The notes under the pieces: model-generated
Seen by the model: only the letters and a program-made list of their open reading frames with translations
Databases searched by the model: none
What the model was told of the DNA's origin: nothing
Assembly (NCBI GenBank): GCA_964541595.1
Contig: CAZIRO010000152.1
Location: 1-6,650 of the forward strand
Length of the DNA: 6,650 bases
DNA from: CAZIRO01 sp964541595
GTDB taxonomy: Bacteria; Acidobacteriota; HRBIN11
Direction: 5' to 3'
Shown: positions 1-5,276 of the stretch, piece by piece
Layout: every line of letters begins with the position of its first letter
Position numbering within the stretch: position 1 is the stretch's first letter
Position numbers and translations under genes: made by a program

Positions 1-369
1 CTCTGGATCCCGGAAGAAACGCATATCCGTCGACTGATCATGCATGCACTGCAGCAGTTTGCATATGTCATTCTGGATACGCCGCCAGTGCTTGCGGTTG
101 CGGACGCGTTACGTCTGGCCCGCAGCGTGGATGCGACGCTCATTGTCATTCGCGCGGGGTTCACCGCACGATCCGCCGTTCGCATGCTCACCGAACAACT
201 CGAAAAGGCGCGGGTTTCCGTCCTCGGCACCGTGCTGAATTTCGTTAATTTACGCGAAAAATATGGTTATTATACTTATTTCTATCCGTATGCGCGGTAC
301 TATTACGCGTATGCGTACAGTGCAGAGGCGGAGGAAGAGGCGCAGACGCAGGAAATTCCACGACTTTAA
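1..369 (+). CDS. Tyrosine-protein kinase (BY-kinase, Wzc/CpsD type), C-terminal part
   Basis: The frame is open from the first base of the window, so this is the last 122 residues of a larger protein. Residues 22-31 read YVILDTPPVL, the Walker B strand typical of BY-kinases. It is followed by DALRLARSVDATLIVIRAG, the next strand-helix unit of this P-loop fold. After VLGTVLNFVN comes a tyrosine cluster at fragment residues 88-106, with 11 Tyr in 19 positions, then an acidic tail ending EIPRL. In this family such a cluster is autophosphorylated in trans and controls the assembly or chain length of exported polysaccharide. The Walker A and A' motifs and any membrane-bound Wzz domain would lie upstream of the window. 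Whether this is a one-piece Wzc-like protein or a separate cytoplasmic CpsD-like kinase cannot be told. The family call is firm; the polysaccharide made is unknown. Confidence 0.88.
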   Translation, partial: LWIPEETHIRRLIMHALQQFAYVILDTPPVLAVADALRLARSVDATLIVIRAGFTARSAVRMLTEQLEKARVSVLGTVLNFVNLREKYGYYTYFYPYARYYYAYAYSAEAEEEAQTQEIPRL

Positions 370-434
370 GGGTCCATTTCCCAAGTGAAGTGACGAAAAA
401 GGTGCCGCAGGTTGCAGGGATGGGACCCGGATTA

Positions 435-490
435 ACGCGGATGCGTGCAGACAGGTTGCTTGCTCTGCGTCTGTCTGCGTGCATCTGCGT
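435..490 (+). repeat. Imperfect inverted repeat / long potential RNA hairpin in intergenic gap
   Basis: Bases 435-454 and 471-490 can pair over 20 consecutive positions if G:U pairs are allowed (17 Watson-Crick plus 3 wobble in the plus-strand transcript), around a 16-base loop. All three wobbles are strand-specific, so the fold is better in plus-strand RNA than in minus. No T-run follows the stem (the next bases are CCAATACG), so it is not a classic intrinsic terminator. It sits between the kinase stop at 369 and the Uma2 start at 551, the only sizeable gap in the window. It could be an mRNA-stabilising or processing hairpin, or a copy of an interspersed intergenic repeat. Pairing was worked out by eye. 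Confidence 0.6.
461..490 (+). repeat. Tandem 10-mer repeat, three units ending TCTGCGT
   Basis: Three consecutive 10-base units, TGCTCTGCGT, CTGTCTGCGT and GCATCTGCGT, share the last seven bases TCTGCGT and differ only in the first three. The second and third units form the right arm of the hairpin at 435-490. The left arm carries the degenerate complement (ACGCGGATGCGTGCAGACAG). The phrase resembles degenerate TCTGCGT/ATCCGCGTTAATC repeats I recall from intergenic regions of several bacterial phyla; that resemblance is from memory and was not checked. Confidence 0.65.
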
Positions 491-550
491 CCAATACGAA
501 CTTTGGAAACAAACTATGCCGAAAGTTTCACGTGAGGCATTGGAGGGGAA

Positions 551-1123
551 ATGGCAGTTCGGGTTGTGAAACGGCGATTCACCATTGAGGAATATCACCG
601 TATGGCTCAGGCCGGGATCCTCACAGAAGACGATCGCGTTGAACTCATCGAGGGGGAGATCATTGAAACGGCACCCATTGGCAGTCGTCATGCAGCGTGT
701 GTCAATCGGCTGAACCGGTTGTTTTCGCAGTCAGTGGGTGACCGGGCCATGATCAGTGTTCAAAACCCCATCCGCCTGGGCGTCCACTCCGAGCCTCACC
801 CGGACCTGGCGTTGCTTAAGCCACGCGGAGACTTTTATGCTTCGGCGCATCCGACTGCTCAGGACGTTTTGCTGGTGATAGAGGTGGCCGAGACATCGAT
901 CGACTACGACCGTCAAACCAGGGTGCCGTTGTATGCTCGGGCCGGGGTGCCCGAGGTCTGGCTGGTGGATCTCAGCGGGACTCGTGTGGAGGTATATCGC
1001 TTACCGAGGGAGGGACGATATTCAGATGTGCGGATCGCCCTTCAGGGTGAGACGCTGACACCCCAGGCTTTGCCCGATGTGGTGGTCCGGGTGGATGAGA
1101 TTTTGTCGTTCAGGAACGGGTAA
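551..1123 (+). CDS. Uma2 family protein (DUF820, PD-(D/E)XK nuclease-like)
   Basis: The 190-residue protein has the Uma2 layout at the usual length. FTIEEYHRM is at 10-18, followed by DDRVELIEGEII at 27-38. PHPDLALL is at 82-89, with the likely metal-binding Asp at 85. LLVIEVAETS is at 107-116, with Glu at 111. Then come YDRQTRVPLYARAGVPEVWLV (119-139) and a C-terminal strand region. The family has a restriction-endonuclease-like fold and is called a putative endonuclease, but its cellular role is not established. Where many relatives have Lys in the DRxxKxPLYA helix, this protein has Arg124, so nuclease activity is doubtful. ATG 551 is preceded by GGAGG at 542-546, a close but usable ribosome-binding site. 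The gene is 20 bases upstream of the ABC ATPase and may be co-transcribed with it, though no functional link is evident. Confidence 0.9.
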   Translation: MAVRVVKRRFTIEEYHRMAQAGILTEDDRVELIEGEIIETAPIGSRHAACVNRLNRLFSQSVGDRAMISVQNPIRLGVHSEPHPDLALLKPRGDFYASAHPTAQDVLLVIEVAETSIDYDRQTRVPLYARAGVPEVWLVDLSGTRVEVYRLPREGRYSDVRIALQGETLTPQALPDVVVRVDEILSFRNG

Positions 1124-1143
1124 CCGGATGAAGTGACGGAAGG

Positions 1144-1950
1144 ATGCTATACGTTCTCGAAGGCGTGACATATCGATACGCTGCAACACAGCCCCCCGCG
1201 CTTCGTGAAGTGTCCTGTGCCATTCCTGAAGGCGCGGTAACCGCCATCATCGGTCCGAACGGCGCGGGCAAAAGCACGTTGTTGAAACTCCTGGGTCGGC
1301 GTCTGCTTCCGCACACGGGCCACATCCGTTATCGGGGACGTCCCATTGAACGATACACGACGGCGGAATGGGGTGCCCGTATTGCCTGGTTGCCGCAGCA
1401 GGTGCACATTCCGTTTCCCATGCGGGTTCACGAACTCGTTCGACTGGGCAGGTGGCCGCGGTATCGCGCGTGGTTTGATCGGGTGGAAGACCGTGCCGTC
1501 ATCGAAGGTGTACTGCATACGCTGGGCATTGCGCATCTTGCCCATCGGTGGCTGCACACGCTCAGCGGCGGCGAACAACAACTCGTCCACCTCGCCCGTG
1601 CACTGGCCCAGGATCCCGAGACCCTGCTGCTGGATGAACCGCTGACATTCCTCGACCTGCGCCATGCCATCGCCATGATGGACGTGTTACATCGCAGGAC
1701 ACGGGAACGGGGAACCAGCGTGATCGTCATTCTGCACGATCTGAACATGGTTTCACACTATTGCGATTGGGTGATTCTGCTCGCGGATGCCACGGTACGG
1801 TCGGTGGGGCCACCCGAAGAAGTACTGCGGTATCCGCTCCTGAAAGCGGCGTTTGGCACGGATGTATATATCGATATCAATACGGTCACCCGTCGGTTGA
1901 TCATCGTCCCCCTGCCGGAGTGGCATCGCAATGCACGGAGTGAGCAGTGA
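1144..1950 (+). CDS. ABC transporter ATP-binding protein, iron-siderophore/haem/cobalamin (FecE/BtuD) type
   Basis: A complete 268-residue ATPase of the type II importer class. Walker A GPNGAGKST is at 37-45, the Q-loop in WLPQQ at 82-86, signature LSGGEQQ at 140-146, Walker B LLLDEP at 161-166, and the switch His in ILHDLN at 186-191. The spacing, the DLRH after the D-loop and the GPPEEVL near residue 222 are typical of FepC/FecE/HmuV/BtuD proteins, which power uptake of ferric siderophores, haem or vitamin B12. The substrate cannot be chosen from the ATPase alone. The usual EPTSHLDLRH appears as EPLTFLDLRH, a modest D-loop deviation. Permease and substrate-binding genes are not adjacent: Uma2 lies upstream and rsmI converges downstream. 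An in-frame TGA at 1129-1131 limits the start to ATG 1144 or later. GGAAGG abuts that ATG, so the effective ribosome-binding site may be the GGATGAAG at 1126-1133. Confidence 0.9.
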   Translation: MLYVLEGVTYRYAATQPPALREVSCAIPEGAVTAIIGPNGAGKSTLLKLLGRRLLPHTGHIRYRGRPIERYTTAEWGARIAWLPQQVHIPFPMRVHELVRLGRWPRYRAWFDRVEDRAVIEGVLHTLGIAHLAHRWLHTLSGGEQQLVHLARALAQDPETLLLDEPLTFLDLRHAIAMMDVLHRRTRERGTSVIVILHDLNMVSHYCDWVILLADATVRSVGPPEEVLRYPLLKAAFGTDVYIDINTVTRRLIIVPLPEWHRNARSEQ

Positions 1951-2007
1951 CGGCAGGAAAAGTAACGAGAGGGAAAAATGCCGCACGGCAACAATTCGTC
2001 ACTGCTC
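1942..2007. repeat. Inverted repeat across the convergent gene ends
   Basis: GAGCAGTGACG at 1942-1952 is the exact reverse complement of CGTCACTGCTC at 1997-2007, separated by 44 bases. The left arm contains the stop codon of the ABC gene and the right arm the stop codon of rsmI. Both proteins therefore end in Glu-Gln encoded by the same GAGCAGTGA. RNA from either strand could fold here. Neither outer side has a T-run, so any terminator role would be of the bidirectional, non-classical kind. It could also be a pair of inverted copies of a short spacer repeat. Confidence 0.6.
1974..1990 (-). terminator. Possible weak intrinsic terminator of the ftsA-rsmI operon
   Basis: Read on the minus strand just after the rsmI stop, TGCCGTGCGGCA (1990-1979) can form a 4-bp GC-rich stem with a 4-base loop. 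TTTTT (1978-1974) follows directly. Position and polarity are right for the end of the minus-strand operon, but the stem is short, so efficiency is uncertain. It lies in the loop of the larger 1942-2007 inverted repeat. Confidence 0.35.
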
Positions 2008-2901
2008 GTGACTTTCTCCCTCATCACTTCCCATCATCATACGGTACACGATATTGGCGGACAGGCCCAGCCATCGGGCGATCATGCGGGCGGTGGTTCG
2101 GGGTGGGATCCCATGCTGGCGCAGGTCGCGGGCCATCGCACGGACGGTGGCTGGCGTATCCGCGGTTCGCGTCAGGTCTGCAGCGTGGGCGACCGCACGG
2201 GTATCCAGAACGATCACCCATTCTCCGGCGCGCTCATCCGGGTGGGCCTGCAGGTGGGTGAAGAGCGTCATGGCCAAACCCGCGTATCGGCGTTCGTGTA
2301 TCTTGGTGATCTCTTTCACCAGGATGACCGAAGTATCCGGAAACCGGGCGGCGATCGACTGTAGTGTATCGAGTAACCGGTTCCCGGATTCGAACGCCAG
2401 ATGCGTGGCCGGCATGTGCTGGCACCGGGTCAACCATGCCATTTTCCGGGCTCGCTGGCGCGGAACAAAGCCCCAGAAGACGAACGGCACCGTCGGCACC
2501 CCGGCCATGGCCAGTGCGGAGAGCACGGCGGAGGGACCGGGCACGACCGTCACACGGTGGCCGTGTGTCCATACGGCGTACACCAGCCGGCTACCCGGAT
2601 CGGAGATTCCGGGCATACCGGCGTCACTCACCAGGGCCACGGCCTCGCCGGCATCCAGTCGACGGAGGATCTCCGGAATGCGGCGGGATTCGTTATGTGT
2701 GTGGAACGAGATCAACCGCTGGCGAATGCCGTGCGCCTGCAACAGGATCCGGGTTCGTCGTGTATCCTCGCAGTACACCACGTGGACGGAAGCAAGTACG
2801 TGCAGCGCCCGCAGTGTGATGTCCTGCAGGTGCCCGATCGGGGTGGCCACAAGGTATAACGTTCCACCGGTAATCTGCGGTTCAGGACGTCTCGGCTGCA
2901 T
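1999..2901 (-). CDS. rsmI: 16S rRNA (cytidine(1402)-2'-O)-methyltransferase RsmI
   Basis: A 300-residue member of the tetrapyrrole-methylase-like SAM fold. It places the 2'-O-methyl on C1402 in the decoding centre of 16S rRNA. Visible motifs are LYLVATPIGHLQDITLRAL at 15-33, EDTRRT at 45-50, VSDAGMPGISDPG at 91-103, VVPGPSAVLSAL at 119-130 and VKEITKIHERRYAG near 195-208. A C-terminal helix-turn-helix-like segment lies at about 252-285. The family's FYESPHRL appears as AFESGNRL. The chosen ATG 2901 overlaps the end of ddl by 20 bases and has no clear Shine-Dalgarno sequence, so translational coupling is likely; GTG at 2913-2911 is an alternative start. The frame is open further upstream to 3303, but that part is the antisense-free shadow of ddl in another frame and does not resemble RsmI. 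The last residues (GSDEGESHEQ) are encoded by AGTGA-type spacer repeat and are probably not conserved. Confidence 0.93.
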   Translation of the reverse strand: MQPRRPEPQITGGTLYLVATPIGHLQDITLRALHVLASVHVVYCEDTRRTRILLQAHGIRQRLISFHTHNESRRIPEILRRLDAGEAVALVSDAGMPGISDPGSRLVYAVWTHGHRVTVVPGPSAVLSALAMAGVPTVPFVFWGFVPRQRARKMAWLTRCQHMPATHLAFESGNRLLDTLQSIAARFPDTSVILVKEITKIHERRYAGLAMTLFTHLQAHPDERAGEWVIVLDTRAVAHAADLTRTADTPATVRAMARDLRQHGIPPRTTARMIARWLGLSANIVYRMMMGSDEGESHEQ

Positions 2902-4009
2902 GGTCCGGTTCACGTCGATGGTGTCGGCGTCGCCGGTGACGCGCGATGGCCAGCGTGAGCAACCGTTCCAGCAGTGCGTCTGGTGACAGACCGGACGCCT
3001 GCCAGAGGCGGTGATACATACTGTATGCGGTAAACCCGGGGATCGTGTTGATCTCGTTGACGAACAGTTGATCCGATTCCGGCTGATACAGGAAATCCAC
3101 GCGTGCCATCCCCTGGCAGCGCAGGGCAATAAAGGCCACCACGGCAAGACGCCGGGCGCGTTCCGCGACCTCTTCGGGAATCTCTGCCGGAATCCGCAAT
3201 TCGGTACGGTCGTCCAGATATTTGGCCGCATAATCGTAGAATTCACGCATATAGGTGATTTCACCGATGACTGATGCCTCCGGCGGTGTACCGTCCAGGA
3301 CACTGCATTCGATCTCCCGGACCGGTGTGACGCCCTGTTCGACGATCACCGTGTCGTCATAGCGAAACGCACGTGTGATGGCTTCCGACAGTTCATCCCG
3401 GCGGGTGACTTTCCGGATCCCGATCGACGATCCAAGGTTACTCGGTTTGACAAAAACGGGGTAGGTCAGCCGGGCTTCGACACGCTGCACCCACGCTTCC
3501 GGTGACGATCGCCATTGCCAGAACTCGATCGCAAGAAATGGGACCACGGGAATTTGTTGCGCCTGCAGGATACGTTTGGTGGACACCTTGTCCATGCCGA
3601 TGGCCGAGCCGAGGACACCGGCACCGACGTACGGTACATCCACGCTCTCGCACAGACCCTGAACGGTGCCGTCCTCGCCGAAAGGACCGTGCAGCGCCGG
3701 GAAGACGACGTCGATCGGTGCGCCACGTTGTCCTGAATGCAGTTCAAACAGGCACACACCCTCCGGAAACCGCCACAGGCCGACAGGGGACCACTGCGTA
3801 TGATACTGCGGAAACGTCGTGAACCGTTCCGGATCGCGGGCAAACGGCGGCGGCACCTGCCACCAGCCACCGTCGCGGTCGATATACACCACCGTACAGG
3901 TGTGACGCATGCGCAACGTCGTTGTGATAAATGCGGCCGAGAGCAGGCTGATCTCGTGTTCTGCCGAACGCCCGCCACAGATGATGGCGACATGCAGGCG
4001 CGTGTTCAT
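2882..4009 (-). CDS. ddl: D-alanine--D-alanine ligase
   Basis: The 375-residue ATP-grasp enzyme joins two D-alanines for the peptidoglycan pentapeptide. The N-terminal CGGRSAEHEISLLSA is at 11-25. PALHGPFGEDGTVQG at 104-118 binds the first D-Ala region. The ATP-grasp core has GMDKVSTK at 138-145 and FVKPSNLGSSIGI at 186-198. VDFL at 304-307 and FVNEINTIPGFTAYSMY at 326-342 carry the Mg-binding Asp/Glu/Asn set. Length and motif order are normal for Ddl. Start ATG 4009 overlaps the ftsZ stop as ATGA, and AGAGGA at 4018-4013, inside the acidic last codons of ftsZ, can serve as the ribosome-binding site. The C-terminal 18 residues are a basic, His/Arg-rich tail covering the region that overlaps the rsmI start, and are probably not catalytic. 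Placing ddl directly after ftsZ ties wall precursor supply to division. Confidence 0.95.
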   Translation of the reverse strand: MNTRLHVAIICGGRSAEHEISLLSAAFITTTLRMRHTCTVVYIDRDGGWWQVPPPFARDPERFTTFPQYHTQWSPVGLWRFPEGVCLFELHSGQRGAPIDVVFPALHGPFGEDGTVQGLCESVDVPYVGAGVLGSAIGMDKVSTKRILQAQQIPVVPFLAIEFWQWRSSPEAWVQRVEARLTYPVFVKPSNLGSSIGIRKVTRRDELSEAITRAFRYDDTVIVEQGVTPVREIECSVLDGTPPEASVIGEITYMREFYDYAAKYLDDRTELRIPAEIPEEVAERARRLAVVAFIALRCQGMARVDFLYQPESDQLFVNEINTIPGFTAYSMYHRLWQASGLSPDALLERLLTLAIARHRRRRHHRREPDHAAETS

Positions 4010-5253
4010 TCGTCCTCTTCTTGGCGGCGTGAACGGAATCGTGGAAAGACGTATCGACCGGTGGGTTTCCGCTCAATGGCCGGTCGTTTCAACGCTTCCA
4101 CATCGATTTCCATCGGACGATCGAGGGGACTTTCTTCGAAGGCCCGTTCCAGGCGCCCCGGTGTTGGGGTTCCGGCCGCATAGGGAGAACGCGTGCGCTC
4201 GCGGACTTCAGCCGTCTGGGCCATTTCGCGTTGTTGCCGCCGTTCCCGATCGAATCCAGACACGATGAGCGTGATCCGGATACCGGGAATGTCATCGCGG
4301 GTTGCGTACCCGAAGAACAGATGCGAGTGGGTCTCATCGAGCATCTCGGAGATATATCCACAGGCCTCTTCCACTTCCCGCAGCGTAATGTGACTGCCGG
4401 TGATGTGCACGAGGACGTTCTGGGCGTTCTGAATATGCGCATTCTCCAGTAACGGACACTCCAGCGCCGTCTGGACGGCACGCATGGCACGGTTGTCGCC
4501 TTCGCAGTATCCGGAACCGAACAGCGCCTGGCCCTGATCTTTCAAAACGGTATAGACATCGGCAAAATCGAGGTTGATCTCCCCGGGATGCACGATCATA
4601 TCGGTCAAGCCTTCCACCGCACGGTACAGGATTTCGTCGGCCATCCAGAAGGCCTCTTTCAATTCAAGGTCCGGCTGAGCGATCTGTACGATATTCTGAT
4701 TCGGGATGACAATGTATGCGTCCACATATTTTTTCAACTGTTCAAGTGCGATCGCAGCGTTCCGCCGACGGACAGGTCCCTCAAAGAAAAACGGCAACGT
4801 GACGACGGCGACGACGAGTGTTTCCGGATAGGTTTTGCGGATCTCCTGCGCAATGACGGGTGTGGCGCCACTGCCGGTCCCCCCGCCCAGTCCAGCCGTC
4901 AGGAACACCATCTGGGCGCCGGAAATGACCTCACGAATGCGCTCGATGTCCTCCAGAGCGGCGGTTTCCCCCGCTTTGGGATTCCCTCCCGCACCTAAAC
5001 CTTTCGTCAACCGGTGACCGATCTGGACCCGCATATTCGCGTTGGATTTTTGCAGATCCTGGGCATCGGTATTGATGGCAATAAATTCCACACCCTGGAG
5101 TCCACGTTCGATCATGCGGTTCAGGGCATTGCCGCCGGCACCCCCGATGCCCACGACTTTGATGGCGGGGATAAACACGGAGGTGTCATCGATTTCGGGA
5201 ATGATGCGCGGGTGCCGGTCGCCCGGTCCGAAATAACTGAAGAGGTCACCCAT
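4006..5253 (-). CDS. ftsZ: Cell division protein FtsZ
   Basis: A 415-residue tubulin-like GTPase that polymerises into the division ring. GIGGAGGNALN is at 35-45, NTDAQDL at 61-67 and LTKGLGAGGNP at 82-92. The GTP-binding G-box GLGGGTGSGATP is at 121-132, LPFFFEGPVRR at 153-163 (base- and phosphate-contacting Glu158/Arg162), IPNQNI at 183-188 and the catalytic T7 loop NLDFADVYTVL at 227-237. The C-terminal tubulin-like domain ends near 340. A linker rich in Arg, Glu and Pro follows to about 398. The terminal YVFPRFRSRR (401-410) takes the place of the usual LDIPAFLRR peptide that binds FtsA, and the end is acidic QEEDE. The ~30-residue N-terminal extension before the Rossmann core is not unusual. 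Start ATG 5253 is supported by AGGAG six bases upstream. It lies 23 bases after ftsA and overlaps ddl by ATGA. Confidence 0.97.
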   Translation of the reverse strand: MGDLFSYFGPGDRHPRIIPEIDDTSVFIPAIKVVGIGGAGGNALNRMIERGLQGVEFIAINTDAQDLQKSNANMRVQIGHRLTKGLGAGGNPKAGETAALEDIERIREVISGAQMVFLTAGLGGGTGSGATPVIAQEIRKTYPETLVVAVVTLPFFFEGPVRRRNAAIALEQLKKYVDAYIVIPNQNIVQIAQPDLELKEAFWMADEILYRAVEGLTDMIVHPGEINLDFADVYTVLKDQGQALFGSGYCEGDNRAMRAVQTALECPLLENAHIQNAQNVLVHITGSHITLREVEEACGYISEMLDETHSHLFFGYATRDDIPGIRITLIVSGFDRERRQQREMAQTAEVRERTRSPYAAGTPTPGRLERAFEESPLDRPMEIDVEALKRPAIERKPTGRYVFPRFRSRRQEEDE

Positions 5254-5259
5254 GGAACA

Positions 5260-5264
5260 CTCCT
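5260..5264 (-). promoter_or_regulatory. ftsZ Shine-Dalgarno site
   Basis: AGGAG on the minus strand with a six-base spacer to ATG 5253. It lies inside the 23-base ftsA-ftsZ gap, which fixes the ftsZ start and suggests independent, strong initiation for ftsZ within the operon. Confidence 0.75.
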
Positions 5265-5276
5265 GCCACCGGGTGA

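Noticed and set aside
461..490. Tandem 10-mers as a possible CRISPR remnant
   Set aside because: The units are only 10 bases long with no spacers between them, unlike CRISPR repeats, and no cas genes are present.
499..527. AACTTT/AAAGTT small inverted repeat upstream of uma2
   Set aside because: A six-base AT-rich stem with a 17-base loop is too weak to call a regulatory hairpin.
528..535. TCACGTGA perfect 8-bp palindrome upstream of uma2
   Set aside because: It is short enough to occur by chance and has no second copy or recognisable promoter around it, so an operator claim is not supported.
245..691. Minus-strand open frame across the intergenic gap and the start of uma2
   Set aside because: It is antisense to the end of the kinase gene and to uma2, has no recognisable domain, and runs through the repeat region.
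2054..2986. Long plus-strand open frame (310 codons) opposite rsmI
   Set aside because: It lies antisense to a gene with clear RsmI motifs. Its Arg/Ser/Pro/Ala-rich translation is typical of a shadow frame in GC-rich DNA, and no ribosome-binding site or domain was recognised.
2902..3303. Upstream extension of the rsmI reading frame by 134 codons on the minus strand
   Set aside because: It overlaps ddl in another frame, has an Arg/Cys/Pro-rich composition without family motifs, and RsmI homology begins only after the ATG at 2901.
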